The position numbers were made by a program, and so were the translations under genes. Below are positions 26,302-35,985 of a DNA stretch of 64,000 bases, piece after piece. The notes below the pieces were generated by a model that was given only the letters and a program-made list of their open reading frames with translations, did not search any database and was not told the origin of the DNA. Positions within the stretch are counted from its first letter, which is position 1. Each line of letters begins with the position of its first letter. The stretch is from Microcaldota archaeon (GTDB taxonomy: Archaea > Micrarchaeota > Micrarchaeia > Micrarchaeales > Micrarchaeaceae). The stretch lies in contig JAJZAJ010000002.1 in NCBI GenBank assembly GCA_021799475.1, positions 1-64,000 of the forward strand, in the 5' to 3' direction.

Positions 26302-26578
26302 ACGCATGCAAGCGCTGCCGTCTGGCAAGCGCGGCGTTATTACATGCAAGAAAGCGGCACGGGGTTTTGCGTTAACGCGACTGCCGCATCCTGCAGGGTG
26401 CCTTGCTTTCATCTGCCTGCGTATCTCTTGATTAGTGCATCTTATATATATCTATCGGCACTATACTTCCTATGACAGTGATTTGCGTTCATTGCCTGCG
26501 GGAGAACGCGGGAGTTCCGCTTACGCTGTAAGTATTAATCAGCAACAATTCAACAGTCATATGCTTTCGAGTGTTGGC

Positions 26579-29566
26579 ATGGCAGACAATATTCCAAACG
26601 ATCAATCACAGGAAACGTCAGGCATGAAGGTTGATGTGACTCCTTCAACAAGCCCTATCGGCACACCGCAGCCGGCTTCATCTGTTCCTGGCCAGAGATC
26701 AAACATCCTCAGTGACCACAAGGTGAACCTGAAATACATAGGAATAGCCGCAATAGCGCTTATAATCATAATAGGGATTGTTGCAATAGGTCTTCCCGGC
26801 ATGCACTCTACAACTACCACACAGCAAACAACTACTACAATAAGCCAGTCTGGTAGCTATCTTTCAAGCTGCCAGAATGTCGCATCGCCAGGAAAATACA
26901 CGATGCAGTCTACTATAAGGACAAGCACTACTGACGGAGCATGCATAAACGTGACAGCTGACAACGTGGCAATAAACTGCTCGGGTCAGTCAATACTGGG
27001 CTCAGGCCCATACACGGGAGTGCCTCCGTTCAGCTACGGGATATATGCGTATAACAGAAGCAATGTAACAGTAACCGATTGCGGAATAGGCAATTTCTCA
27101 TTCGGCGTTTATATGGACAGGGTCAAGGGCTTTAGCATAACACAGACAAACATGTCCCACAATTATATGTCAAGCCTGTATCTGGGAAACAGCTCATCCG
27201 GAAGGGTATCCGATAACTACATATCAAACTCTACAAGCCCGAATGGAGCAGTATATATAAACAACGGCACAACGAATGTTGTAATAGACAACAACACCCT
27301 CAAGCTCAATTCGGTATACGGATTCAGGATAGGAGGCAGCACTGGTCTCAGCTTCTTCAGCAACCACGTATCGCTTTCGCAATCATCTTTCTATTGTTCT
27401 GGCCAGGCAGGATTCCCGAGCAGCAGCAGGGCATCGGGCAATATCTGCACAAATGACACAGGATGCGGATTCCTGGAATGCAACGGAACCAACAAAGCGA
27501 CAAATCTTACGCAGGTTGTCCTGCGATACGGCGTTTCATCCTGCGGCTCTATAGAAAACCCCGGAACATATAACCTGGGAGGTAACATAAATGTCTTCGA
27601 TTATATAGATCCGAAACTGAAGAGCAACGATGGCGCGTGTATAAGAGTCAACACCAGCAATGTCAAGCTGGACTGCAACGGCTATTCGATAAACAATGCG
27701 GGCATCGCCATCTCGGCTTCCGGTGTCGGAAACCTTACGGTATCAAACTGCACGATAACAAACTCATCGACAGGAGTCAGACTGCAGTCGGTAAAAACGG
27801 CAAAGATAATGAAAAGCAATATGCTATCTGACGGAACCGGATTAGCCGTCTACAACGTCAGCGGTATGGTTGTTACAAACCTGACTGCATCGAACGGAAC
27901 GGTAGGCATACAACTAACGAATTCATCCTCAAACATCTTCCAGAGAGTGAGCGCATTGCGGAATAGCAACTACGGTATATACATAAGCAACTCACTGGGC
28001 AACGATTTCAATTTCGGCACCGCATCAGGCAACAGGGAGTTTGACGTGTATACTGATAACAGCTCGTCGGCAGCCGGGGATGGCCTGATGTCAAATTACA
28101 ATTGCGGGGTATCAGATGCGCTTTGGGCAACATGCACATCATACGTGCTCGCAAACCATACATCAACGCCGGTAAACGGGTGCACAGACCTCCTCTATCC
28201 CGGTTCATACATTATGCAGAGCAACGTGATATCCGCGCCTTCAGACTGCATACAGGTAAGCAGCAATAATGTAACTCTAAACTGCAACAACCAGATAGTA
28301 AGCTCCTCAAGCAGCGTAAGCGGCCCCGCCATACTGGTCGATGGACGCAGGAATGTCACACTCGAGAACTGCAGGGTGGAGGGCTACGGCACCGGCATAC
28401 TGGTGCAAAATTCAAAAGGGATCACTCTCAACTATTCCCATGACAACGCAACAGGGAATTACGGTATAGTGCTGTCGAATGTAAGCAATGCAGTGGTGGC
28501 GCACAACTTCGCTTCTGCGCAGAACGGCGCAAGCATATATCTGTATAATGTCACAAAGAGCACAATAATCCATAACAACATGACGCTCAGCGAGGGCAGC
28601 GGCGCGACGGCAATGCTGGTTGATAACTCCATGAGCAACCTTATTGCTGACAACTATGGTGCAGTAAATAACAACGGCTTTACTCTTGCCGGGCTATCCC
28701 ACAACAACACCATAATAAACAACTGGTTCACTTCAGATAAGGGCACGGACTATGTCTGCAATGGTTACAACAGCGCACTCTCAGCGGAGAACGGGGGAAA
28801 GAACAGCGGAAGCAGCAAGAGCGGCTGCAAATGGCTTGCTGTAATACCACAGAACGCGAATCCGCTCGCATGCCAGTCTGCTTACAATCCAACAATACAG
28901 AGCCTATCGCAGGATTTCATATATGCATACAACAGCACCTGCTTCCTCATCAGCGGCAGCGGCTCATCTTCGACGATAAACTGCAATGGACATACTATAC
29001 TGGCGCCAAACGGGGGCAGCCTAGTCTGGATCGATGGAACCCACAGCGTAACGCTTGAGAACTGCTACCTGAAAGGGTTCACCAAGCCGGTAGTGGTTAC
29101 GAACAGCTACGGCGACTTGATAACAAACACGACCATGCTGGACAACAATACCGCACTGACGACAAATACGAGCACTGCTGCTGTCGGAATATACTCAACA
29201 TCCTCAGCAACAGTGTCAAAGCTGAACATAACAACCAAGTTCGATGGAATATACGCGAGCAATTCAGTAAGCCTGAGGATATCGAACAACACTGTAAATG
29301 CAACCGGCACAGCTTATGGTCTATACTCTGTCAACTCAAGCGTGATAAACGGAGATGCATCAGTATCAGGATCGGGAACGGGCATAACAGTGTCAAACTC
29401 GGTCAACAACCAGTTCTCGGAGGACAATTTCTCAGCAATCGCCAACGGCATGCTCTGCCTGTTCAGCAGCCAGAAGAATAGCAGCAACAGCGACATCGGC
29501 GGCAACTCCTGCAGCAGCAACAACGGATGCAGCTGGATCGAAGGTTCTTCGGCTTCATGCCCCTAA
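26579..29566 (+). CDS. Large surface protein with right-handed beta-helix repeats
   Basis: The protein has about 995 residues. A Gln/Ser/Pro-rich cytoplasmic N-terminus is followed by one membrane helix near residue 60 (YIGIAAIALIIIIGIVAIGL) and a Thr-rich linker. Some 800 residues of parallel beta-helix (PbH1/NosD-like) come next, with repeated short units such as NVTVTDCGIGNF, NLTVSNCTITNS and NVTLENCRVEGY. Cysteines recur and N-x-S/T sites are dense, fitting a glycosylated surface protein. Four related blocks begin C-x-N-P-G-x-Y/T-like. A TATA-like box lies at 26445-26455; ATG 26561 is an alternative start. It may bind or cleave polysaccharide. Confidence 0.8.
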   Translation: MADNIPNDQSQETSGMKVDVTPSTSPIGTPQPASSVPGQRSNILSDHKVNLKYIGIAAIALIIIIGIVAIGLPGMHSTTTTQQTTTTISQSGSYLSSCQNVASPGKYTMQSTIRTSTTDGACINVTADNVAINCSGQSILGSGPYTGVPPFSYGIYAYNRSNVTVTDCGIGNFSFGVYMDRVKGFSITQTNMSHNYMSSLYLGNSSSGRVSDNYISNSTSPNGAVYINNGTTNVVIDNNTLKLNSVYGFRIGGSTGLSFFSNHVSLSQSSFYCSGQAGFPSSSRASGNICTNDTGCGFLECNGTNKATNLTQVVLRYGVSSCGSIENPGTYNLGGNINVFDYIDPKLKSNDGACIRVNTSNVKLDCNGYSINNAGIAISASGVGNLTVSNCTITNSSTGVRLQSVKTAKIMKSNMLSDGTGLAVYNVSGMVVTNLTASNGTVGIQLTNSSSNIFQRVSALRNSNYGIYISNSLGNDFNFGTASGNREFDVYTDNSSSAAGDGLMSNYNCGVSDALWATCTSYVLANHTSTPVNGCTDLLYPGSYIMQSNVISAPSDCIQVSSNNVTLNCNNQIVSSSSSVSGPAILVDGRRNVTLENCRVEGYGTGILVQNSKGITLNYSHDNATGNYGIVLSNVSNAVVAHNFASAQNGASIYLYNVTKSTIIHNNMTLSEGSGATAMLVDNSMSNLIADNYGAVNNNGFTLAGLSHNNTIINNWFTSDKGTDYVCNGYNSALSAENGGKNSGSSKSGCKWLAVIPQNANPLACQSAYNPTIQSLSQDFIYAYNSTCFLISGSGSSSTINCNGHTILAPNGGSLVWIDGTHSVTLENCYLKGFTKPVVVTNSYGDLITNTTMLDNNTALTTNTSTAAVGIYSTSSATVSKLNITTKFDGIYASNSVSLRISNNTVNATGTAYGLYSVNSSVINGDASVSGSGTGITVSNSVNNQFSEDNFSAIANGMLCLFSSQKNSSNSDIGGNSCSSNNGCSWIEGSSASCP

Positions 29567-29605
29567 CCTTTTATTCCTTTGTAGCTCTATAACCTAAGGC
29601 TCATC

Positions 29606-31954
29606 ATGAATGTATTGATAATAGCGGAGAAGCCAAGTGTCGCAAGGAAGATAGCAGCGGCTCTTGGCGAGCCTAAGCAGGAGAGCATCGACGGGGAAGT
29701 AAGCTATTTCGAAGTAAAGAAGGGAAACGATACGATATATGTGGCCGCAGCCGTGGGCCATCTCTTTACGATAAAGCAGAGCTCAAAAGGGCGGGAGATT
29801 CCTGTGCTTGATGTGGAATGGGCGCCCTCATACGAAGTGAACAAGATATCGGCGCATACAAAGCCCTACCTTAATACCATCGCATCCCTGTCGAAGAAAT
29901 GCGACAAGTTTATCAATGCATGCGACTTTGATCTGGAAGGAACAGTGATCGGGACAAACATAATAAAATTCGTCAATAGCGGCAAGATTGCGCAGAATAG
30001 CGCAAGGATGAAGTTTTCCACTACTACGGAAGAAGACCTGAGATACGCATACGAGCACCAGATGCCGCTCGACATAAACAACTATTATGCTGGAGAAGCA
30101 AGACATATGCTTGACTGGCTCTGGGGAATAAATCTGAGCAGGGCATTGACATCAGCGGTTTATGGCAAAAAATTTGTAAAAATGCTCAGCATAGGCAGGG
30201 TGCAGGGGCCGACACTGGCTGTGCTAGCGAAGCGCGAGATAGAAATAAGCAAGTTCATTCCAAAGCCTTTCTGGAGGCTTATTGCGCTTGTCGGAGATAC
30301 GGAATTCGGGAGCAAGAGGGGCGATATATTCGAGAAAGAGCTGGCGCGCAAAGCATTCGAAGAGGCGAGCGCGCACAAATCATCCGGGAGGATAGATGAT
30401 GTGGAAACAAAGGAGCAGGAGGTCCAGCCTTACCCTCCGTTCGACCTTACTTCATTGCAGCTGGAGGCGAGCAGGGCGCTGCATATAGACCCGTCGATGA
30501 CGCTCTCGTTGGCGCAGTCGCTTTATGAAAAATCCTACATATCATACCCGAGGACATCATCGCAAAAGCTGCCTTCCGCTCTTGGGCTGCCTAAAATAAT
30601 CGACGCATTATCGAAGAACCCGCAGTACAGGGACCTTGCGGAGTCTCTTGTCAAAAACAAGAGGTTTATCCCTCTGGAAGGCGCGAAGGAAGACGAGGCC
30701 CACCCGGCAATATATCCAACCGGTGTGGTTCCGGAAAGGCTTGGGGCGCACGAGTCGAAACTTTACGACATGATAGCGAGAAGGTTCATGGCATGCTTTG
30801 CGGAACGGGCAAAAGTAGAGCGCGGAAAGATCACAGTATCGTTCGGCAGCGAGTTATTCATCGCAAGAGGATCGAGAATAATGAGCAAGGGGTGGCTAAG
30901 CTACTATACTTACGCGAAGATAGATGAGGTAATGCTGCCGCGCCTTAACAAGGGTGCCAACGCAGCTGCAACAAGCATCAAGCTGGATGAAATGGAAACG
31001 CAACCTCCGAAGAGATACGGAAAGGCGGGGTTGATTGCGGAGCTGGAGAAAAAGAATCTAGGAACCAAGGCGACCAGGGCCTCGATAATAGACACACTAT
31101 TCAAAAGAAACTATATAGAAGGGACGAGCATAAAGGTCACAAAATTCGGGATGAGCGTATACGAGACTCTCAGGAAAAACGCCGAGATGATTACCGATGA
31201 AGAGACGACGGAGCGCCTGGAAGAGGACACCGACAAGATATCAAAAGGCAAGCTTTCCGAGAGCGATGTGATCGACGAAGGAAAAAAGATGCTGCTGGAT
31301 GCTCTTGCTTTGTTCGAAAAAAACAAGACCCAGATAAGCGAGTCGATGCGCGCGGCCCTGAAGGAAAGCGAGCCCGTATTGGGAAAATGCCCGAAGGATG
31401 GAGGCGACCTGGTAATAAAACGGTCAAGGTTCGGCAAGAATTTTGTCGCATGCAAGAACTACCCTAACTGCACGCAGACGTACTCGCTGCCTCAGCAGGC
31501 GCTGATAGAAGCGACAGGGAAAACATGTGAGATCTGCCATACTCCTATAATAAAGGTAATACGCAGGGGGAGGAGGCCGTTCACGATGGACCTGGATCCG
31601 AACTGCGTGACAAAGAAGGATTGGAAGAAAAAGGAGCCGGAAACGGAAACAATTCCCCAAAAAGGCTTGCAGGAAATCAAGAGAGCAAAGGTGGTGCAGC
31701 ATGGAGGCAGTATCGCGAAGAAAAGCAAAGAGGAAGATAAAGAAATAAGGGAAGAGGGCAAAGCGGCGGGCAAAACAGAAAGCAAAGAAGAAGGCAAAAC
31801 AGAAGGCAGGACAGAAGGAAAGAAGGAAGGCAAAAAAAGAAAGACTGCAGGAAAAGAAAGGAAGCAGATGAAACAGAAGCCTTTAAAACCGGCGAAGAAG
31901 AAGAAAACAGAAACAGGCGGCGGAAAGGAAGCTATAGAAGGAGAAGCGGTTTAG
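29606..31954 (+). CDS. topA: DNA topoisomerase I (type IA)
   Basis: The 782-residue enzyme begins MNVLIIAEKPSVARKIAAAL (Toprim) and has NACDFDLEGTVIG, where acidic residues bind metal. The catalytic tyrosine is in KSYISYPRTSSQKL. The C-terminus carries zinc-finger cysteines (CPKDGGDLV, CKNYPNCTQ, CEICHTPIIK) and then a Lys/Glu/Gly-rich tail of about 110 residues. It relaxes negative supercoils through a covalent 5'-phosphotyrosine. The tail is low in complexity and probably binds DNA or RNA loosely. The tRNA methyltransferase gene follows eight bases later. Confidence 0.95.
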   Translation: MNVLIIAEKPSVARKIAAALGEPKQESIDGEVSYFEVKKGNDTIYVAAAVGHLFTIKQSSKGREIPVLDVEWAPSYEVNKISAHTKPYLNTIASLSKKCDKFINACDFDLEGTVIGTNIIKFVNSGKIAQNSARMKFSTTTEEDLRYAYEHQMPLDINNYYAGEARHMLDWLWGINLSRALTSAVYGKKFVKMLSIGRVQGPTLAVLAKREIEISKFIPKPFWRLIALVGDTEFGSKRGDIFEKELARKAFEEASAHKSSGRIDDVETKEQEVQPYPPFDLTSLQLEASRALHIDPSMTLSLAQSLYEKSYISYPRTSSQKLPSALGLPKIIDALSKNPQYRDLAESLVKNKRFIPLEGAKEDEAHPAIYPTGVVPERLGAHESKLYDMIARRFMACFAERAKVERGKITVSFGSELFIARGSRIMSKGWLSYYTYAKIDEVMLPRLNKGANAAATSIKLDEMETQPPKRYGKAGLIAELEKKNLGTKATRASIIDTLFKRNYIEGTSIKVTKFGMSVYETLRKNAEMITDEETTERLEEDTDKISKGKLSESDVIDEGKKMLLDALALFEKNKTQISESMRAALKESEPVLGKCPKDGGDLVIKRSRFGKNFVACKNYPNCTQTYSLPQQALIEATGKTCEICHTPIIKVIRRGRRPFTMDLDPNCVTKKDWKKKEPETETIPQKGLQEIKRAKVVQHGGSIAKKSKEEDKEIREEGKAAGKTESKEEGKTEGRTEGKKEGKKRKTAGKERKQMKQKPLKPAKKKKTETGGGKEAIEGEAV

Positions 31955-31961
31955 TGACATA

Positions 31962-32525
31962 ATGTACATACCACAGCATTATAGGAGGCTGAAACGGGTG
32001 CCGCAGGTAATAGTGCCAAAGGACATAGGCATGATCCTCGCGTATTCCGGAGTCAACAGGGATAGCGTATGCGTAGACGCAGGAGCAGGCAGCGGATGGC
32101 TTGCCATCGCCTTGGCAAGGGTGGCAAAACAGGTCTACAGCTATGACATAAGAGAAGATTTTCTAGAGGTATCGGAAAAGAACAGGAAGAACGAAGGTCT
32201 TGATAATCTTACATTCAAGAAGGGAGACGTTACGAAGAAGATAAAGGAAAATAATGTCGATGTAGTGACTCTAGACATGCCAGATTCGGACAAGGCGATT
32301 AAGAACGCGCAGAAGGCTCTGAGAGAGGGAGGCTGCATAGTAGGATACATGCCGCATATGGAGCAGGTAAAGAAGTTTGTCGAGACGCTGGAAAAGCGGA
32401 AATTTGTCGACGTGGTCGTCATGGAGAGTATAGTGAGGGATATGCTGGTGAGGGAGCAGGGAATGCGCCCGTCTACAAAAGGAGTATGGCACACCGGATA
32501 TCTTGTTTTTGCGAGAAAGCAGTAG
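31962..32525 (+). CDS. tRNA (adenine-N1) methyltransferase TrmI-like
   Basis: This 187-residue class I methyltransferase has the SAM loop VDAGAGSGWLAIALA, an acidic end of strand 2 (VYSYDIREDFL) and the motif VTLDMPDSDK in the position of the TrmI catalytic LDxP. In archaea TrmI makes m1A at 57/58 of tRNA. The N-terminal beta-barrel of full-length TrmI (about 250 aa) is reduced to a short stub (MYIPQHYRRLKRVPQV). Ends such as VREQGMRPSTKGVWHTGYL fit. A related small methyltransferase is possible. Confidence 0.85.
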   Translation: MYIPQHYRRLKRVPQVIVPKDIGMILAYSGVNRDSVCVDAGAGSGWLAIALARVAKQVYSYDIREDFLEVSEKNRKNEGLDNLTFKKGDVTKKIKENNVDVVTLDMPDSDKAIKNAQKALREGGCIVGYMPHMEQVKKFVETLEKRKFVDVVVMESIVRDMLVREQGMRPSTKGVWHTGYLVFARKQ

Positions 32526-32540
32526 CCTTATTTTAAAATC

Positions 32541-32657
32541 ATGGAGCTAAAGCCCCCGCAACACAAAAAGAAAGAAATTGTGAGGCGTATGCGATGCATA
32601 CGCCCCGGGTGGATGAGAATAGGGTTGTTCCGTAAAACAAGCGTCATCTCCGCATAA
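32541..32657 (+). CDS. Tiny basic reading frame, 38 aa
   Basis: The ATG at 32541 opens MELKPPQHKKKEIVRRMRC..., ending at TAA 32655. It contains a strong DNA inverted repeat (GGCGTATGC-GAT-GCATACGCC, near 32584), so an RNA with a hairpin or a transcription stop is as likely as a protein. The stretch to 32732 holds nothing else that I can support. Confidence 0.25.
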   Translation: MELKPPQHKKKEIVRRMRCIRPGWMRIGLFRKTSVISA

Positions 32658-32732
32658 AATGCGTGCTACATTATTTGATAACAGCTTATAAAAAGCTTTC
32701 TGTCTTCTGAAAATTCGACGAACACGACTTCG

Positions 32733-33062
32733 TTACTTTGCCGCTTTGGAGCCCTTCAGCGTTGATTTGTATTTCTTTATAAGCAGTACTGCCTGATCTA
32801 CTGCCCTCCTGACGTCAGCCGGAGTCCGTGTGCCCGTGCATATTATCTTTCCATTCTTGAAGAGCAGCAGCGCCGCCTTTGGATCGTGCACTTTGAATAT
32901 CGCTCCCGGAAACTGCTCCGGCTCATAGTCTACGTCGTGGCTCATCTTTGCAAGACCGTATAAGTCAAGATCAAGCTGCAGGTCTGCACTGGCCACTATG
33001 TTTACCACTATATAAGTTGGTTTTAGTATTACTCTTTTGTGAGGAGGGGAAGAAGCCGCCAT
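32733..33062 (-). CDS. Single-repeat TATA-binding-protein homologue
   Basis: The 109-residue protein contains one TBP repeat: VVNIVASADLQLDLDLYGLA, YEPEQFPGAIFKVHDPKAAL, then LLLFKNGKIICTGTRTPADV and an amphipathic helix. Archaeal TBP has two such repeats (about 180 aa); here there is only one, with a complete gene, a start and a basic tail (KSTLKGSKAAK). Two copies might pair to form a saddle. Conserved Phe in EQFPG and LLFKNGK, which kink DNA in TBP, are kept. The ATG at 33062 is chosen over TTG 33068. A divergent gene, eL21, lies upstream. Confidence 0.85.
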   Translation of the reverse strand: MAASSPPHKRVILKPTYIVVNIVASADLQLDLDLYGLAKMSHDVDYEPEQFPGAIFKVHDPKAALLLFKNGKIICTGTRTPADVRRAVDQAVLLIKKYKSTLKGSKAAK

Positions 33063-33186
33063 ATTCAAACACCAATCGATTATGGTTAGAGAATGAACGT
33101 TTAAATAGCTTACGGCGATAATATTATTGGCTACGACTGCTTACATCTCGTTTACAGCTTGTTTGCAGTCTGTCCCAAGTGTTCAT

Positions 33187-33492
33187 ATGACAAAGAAATC
33201 AGCAGGCTTATTTTCAGGAAGGACAAGGCACCTGGCGAGGCATCACAAGCCATCGCAGCTAAGCGTCGGCACCTATATAAAGGAATTCAATGTGGGGGAA
33301 AAGGCGGCAATAGTGCAGAAAGGGAACAGGAGCAATATTCCACACCCAAGATATAGGGGCAAAATAGGCACAGTTGTCGAAAGACGGGGCTCCGCATATG
33401 TCGTTGAAGTAAGGACATTCAATGCGATAAGGAAGCTTACCGTGCCCGTGGAGCATATGGAGAAAGTCACTACGGGAACGAAAGCGCAGTGA
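33187..33492 (+). CDS. rpl21e: Ribosomal protein eL21
   Basis: The 101-residue protein (MTKKSAGLFSGRTRH) has the family's basic front, LSVGTYIKEFNVGEKAAIV, then PRYRGKIGTVVERRG and YVVEVRT, as in archaeal/eukaryotic L21e. It belongs to the large ribosomal subunit. The start at ATG 33187 is supported by the conserved N-terminus; a longer frame from 33127 is not. In many archaea this gene heads a cluster with rpoF and DUF655; here those are 1.4 kb away on the other strand. Confidence 0.95.
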   Translation: MTKKSAGLFSGRTRHLARHHKPSQLSVGTYIKEFNVGEKAAIVQKGNRSNIPHPRYRGKIGTVVERRGSAYVVEVRTFNAIRKLTVPVEHMEKVTTGTKAQ

Positions 33493-33551
33493 AGCACAAG
33501 GCTCTGTATCCTATCCCAGGCAATGAAATACGGTGAAACGAGCAGCGTAGT

Positions 33552-34145
33552 ATGATTGGCATGCCAAACTACTATTTCAAAAGGATAACATCAAGAACAG
33601 CACTGCCTACGGATAATGATGATGGTTCAAGCTTACTGTTCAATAGGAACGGCCAAGCCAATGATACTGCTTTGAGCTTCCTGTTCATGGATGAAGAGGA
33701 AAATAAGAAAAGAAAGGAACTTATAGAATCGCAGGTATTGCGCACCGGGTTCTCCCGTTTTAATTGGTATACTCCAGAGAGGGTGGAGTTCATGCTAAGG
33801 GTATTTACGGCTTTGGACAGCGAAGAGGGAAAGGGCTTCAAATGCGTCTTCCAGTCAGAAAACGGCAGGGCGTACAGAAGCAAGCATCTGTATCTGATTC
33901 CCGTGGGTTTTGGTCTCATAGCGGGCAGCTTCGCATTGGCAGACGCTTTAGAACCTTATGTCGGGAGCCTTCTTTCTCAGGCAGTATCGGCGGCATCTTT
34001 ACTAACCGCTGGAGTTGCGATAGCGCTCACTCTCAGGAAGAAGCATACCAGATTCTGCAATAATGCCGTAGAAAGCCTCAAGGGATTCATTGAACAGTAT
34101 TTCACTGAGCATCCGGAAAGGCAGCCGCGCGCAGAAAAGGCCTGA
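33552..34145 (+). CDS. Hypothetical membrane protein, 197 aa
   Basis: I do not recognise this family. Residues 1-110 look soluble (e.g. FLFMDEEENKKRKELIESQV and GKGFKCVFQSENGRAYRSKH). Two adjoining hydrophobic helices follow at about residues 115-160 (LIPVGFGLIAGSFALADAL and SLLTAGVAIALTLR), and the last 35 residues are charged. This suggests a cytoplasmic domain attached to a hairpin membrane anchor. It comes 59 bp after eL21 on the same strand, but an AT-rich gap does not prove co-transcription. Confidence 0.65.
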   Translation: MIGMPNYYFKRITSRTALPTDNDDGSSLLFNRNGQANDTALSFLFMDEEENKKRKELIESQVLRTGFSRFNWYTPERVEFMLRVFTALDSEEGKGFKCVFQSENGRAYRSKHLYLIPVGFGLIAGSFALADALEPYVGSLLSQAVSAASLLTAGVAIALTLRKKHTRFCNNAVESLKGFIEQYFTEHPERQPRAEKA

Positions 34146-34282
34146 TGCTTTAGCAATATGAGCATGGAACCATCACATTTCAGTGATAGGATATTATCAT
34201 GCAGGTTAAAAATAGTTAAAATATATGCAAAATACGGATCTTAGCATATGCAACTCGCAACTCAACAGAAACGCATAACAGA

Positions 34283-34864
34283 TCAATACCTGCCATATCC
34301 CTCTCTCTTGACGTATGGCTTGGTGAACATGTAGAATCTGCCGGTTCCCTGCAGCTCTTCTATTATCCTGTCTCTTATGAGCTTTGCCGGTTCCTGCATC
34401 AGCGCCACCCTGTCCGTTATATCCTTGAAACTTTCGAATTTCTTCTCCTGTCTTGCCTTGAGTATTGCATCTAGGTGTTTTTTCCCGATACCTGGCAGCA
34501 GCTCCAGGCTATGTTCCCTTATGTTGACCGGCCCGGCAGTATTGAAAAGAGCAACAAACTTGTCCTCGTGCTCGACTATTATCTTCATTATTATGTTAGG
34601 GAGCTCATTTTTTGCTGTCTGTGTCAGCTCATTGTATGTTATCCTGGTCTTTATGAGCGATATCTTGTCCCTCTCTCCCCTTCCTATATAGACCTTGTCG
34701 CCCGCTTTGAGAGTAATGCCTTCTTTAGGGACCGCTTCTAAAAGCGTAAAGTACACCTCACCCATCAGCTGTGCCAGTGGTTCGCTCCTTCCAGAATGAG
34801 ACTTTCCGCTAACCATGAAGTCAAGAACGACTGCGTTTTCCTCACGTTTTTCTTCCATCGGCAT
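34283..34864 (-). CDS. DUF655 family helix-hairpin-helix RNA-binding protein
   Basis: The protein's N-terminal half is an OB-like fold (VYFTLLEAVPKEGITLKAGD, VYIGRGERDKISLIK). The second half is a helix-hairpin-helix (SLELLPGIGKKHLDAILKAR) typical of DUF655 (COG1491). The family is archaeal and commonly found next to rpoF and rpl21e. Nucleic-acid binding is expected; the precise role is unknown. The gene begins 23 bases downstream of the rpoF stop, so the two form an operon. The C-terminal FYMFTKPYVKREGYGRY is conserved in character. Confidence 0.92.
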   Translation of the reverse strand: MPMEEKREENAVVLDFMVSGKSHSGRSEPLAQLMGEVYFTLLEAVPKEGITLKAGDKVYIGRGERDKISLIKTRITYNELTQTAKNELPNIIMKIIVEHEDKFVALFNTAGPVNIREHSLELLPGIGKKHLDAILKARQEKKFESFKDITDRVALMQEPAKLIRDRIIEELQGTGRFYMFTKPYVKREGYGRY

Positions 34865-34887
34865 AGCAGATCAGTTTTCTTAATCAT

Positions 34888-35220
34888 TCAACCATGTTCT
34901 TTTATTGTCGCAACAATCTTACTTATCTCTTCATCTGTGAAAGCCCTGTTCTCCTTCATCAGTATCTGTCTTAGCGTGAATGGAGTTTTAGGCATTATGT
35001 CAATTATCTTGAGCAGCGCCTTGTCGCTGAGGTTAAAACCCTCAAGAGCTTTCCTGAGCTTCTCCTCCTTGGCAACATCTTTAATGGCAAATTTGCTGGC
35101 GTGCTCGTATGCCAGCTGCTGCTCGTATGTAAGCTCCTTGACCTTTTTTCTCTCCTCCAGTATCTCCTTTACACGCGCAAGCGACACTGCTTCTTCTCCT
35201 TTCGATGTCTTTCCTATCAT
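34888..35220 (-). CDS. rpoF: RNA polymerase subunit Rpo4 (RpoF)
   Basis: The 110-residue helical protein resembles archaeal Rpo4/Rpb4: a leading loop (MIGKTSKGEEAVSLARV), then EILEERKKVKELTYEQQLAYEHA and an HRDC-like end with IIDIMPKTPFTLRQIL and EISKIVATIKEHG. With Rpo7 it makes the stalk of RNA polymerase that helps open DNA and bind RNA. It is followed by the DUF655 gene. The ATG at 35220 gives the normal length. Confidence 0.9.
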   Translation of the reverse strand: MIGKTSKGEEAVSLARVKEILEERKKVKELTYEQQLAYEHASKFAIKDVAKEEKLRKALEGFNLSDKALLKIIDIMPKTPFTLRQILMKENRAFTDEEISKIVATIKEHG

Positions 35221-35447
35221 TTACATCACTATACGTAAGCTCAATTCCTGCCTACACCCAACCGAGTTATATTGCGCAGTACAGGTATATTAAGGTTTTC
35301 TTTGCCCGTATTTTGCATCCTAATGGCAAAATCCTCATTTGCCGGTGTTTGCTGCCGGCGTCCACAGAAATGCCTGTTACTCTTTTCTCTCTTTTGTTAT
35401 GGCAAATGTATTTAAAACCGTGATAACTTATAGTATCAGGTGATCAG

Positions 35448-35744
35448 ATGAAAATATCAGACGTCTACAACATGGACATATATAGCGATGCCGGGCAATA
35501 CTTAGGAGAAGTCCGCGATGCTATAGTTGATTTGGAGAAGGGAGAGGTAAGCAGGCTTCTCATGGATGAATGGAGGAGCTCTGACAGGGAAGACGTAAAA
35601 AGGATGCTGCAGCAAAAAAGCATACTCTTCAAGAACATCAAGAACATAGGCGATGTAGTCCTTGTCTCAGCAACAGGCCAGAACCAGAGGACGCCGGAGA
35701 GTGCGGCAAGCACCGAAGTCTCGGATCTCGCTTCCAGGAGATAA
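35448..35744 (+). CDS. PRC-barrel domain protein
   Basis: Residues 1-75 form a PRC-barrel: MKISDVYNMDIYSDAGQYLG with the V-x-D-x-x-x-G-E-V turn (VDLEKGEVSRLL). The rest is a Gln/Ser-rich tail. Small PRC-barrel proteins are common in archaea and may take part in RNA metabolism or cell division. A perfect archaeal ribosome-binding sequence GGTGATCA (35439-35446) lies one base before the ATG. It stands alone between rpoF and tRNA-Glu. Confidence 0.85.
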   Translation: MKISDVYNMDIYSDAGQYLGEVRDAIVDLEKGEVSRLLMDEWRSSDREDVKRMLQQKSILFKNIKNIGDVVLVSATGQNQRTPESAASTEVSDLASRR

Positions 35745-35837
35745 TTAAATTTTCTTTTCTCTTTTTCTTTTGTCGCGTCAGCAGCCCCGGCAGCATGCGT
35801 TATAAATATTTATGCGCTCCATCGTTGCATTATAAGC

Positions 35838-35912
35838 GCTCCCTTCGTCTAGCTCGGCCAAGGACACGGGGCTTTCAACCCCGCAACTCGGGTTCAAATC
35901 CCGAAGGGAGCA
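35838..35912 (+). tRNA. tRNA-Glu (TTC)
   Basis: GCTCCCT pairs with AGGGAGC. The anticodon stem CGGGG/CCCCG encloses CTTTCAA (anticodon TTC). The T-arm is TCGGG-TTCAAAT-CCCGA. CCA is not encoded. An integrase gene begins 73 bp after it, and the last 11 bases recur at 53301-53311. Confidence 0.95.
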
Positions 35913-35985
35913 TTTTCATTTACGAGGAGGGCAGGTTCATAGCTCATACCAAAAGCTATATAAAGAGGGGCTTTCATAAGCTATT

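Noticed and set aside
29606-31954. Reverse gyrase instead of topoisomerase I
   Set aside because: No helicase-like N-terminal domain; the chain starts directly with Toprim.
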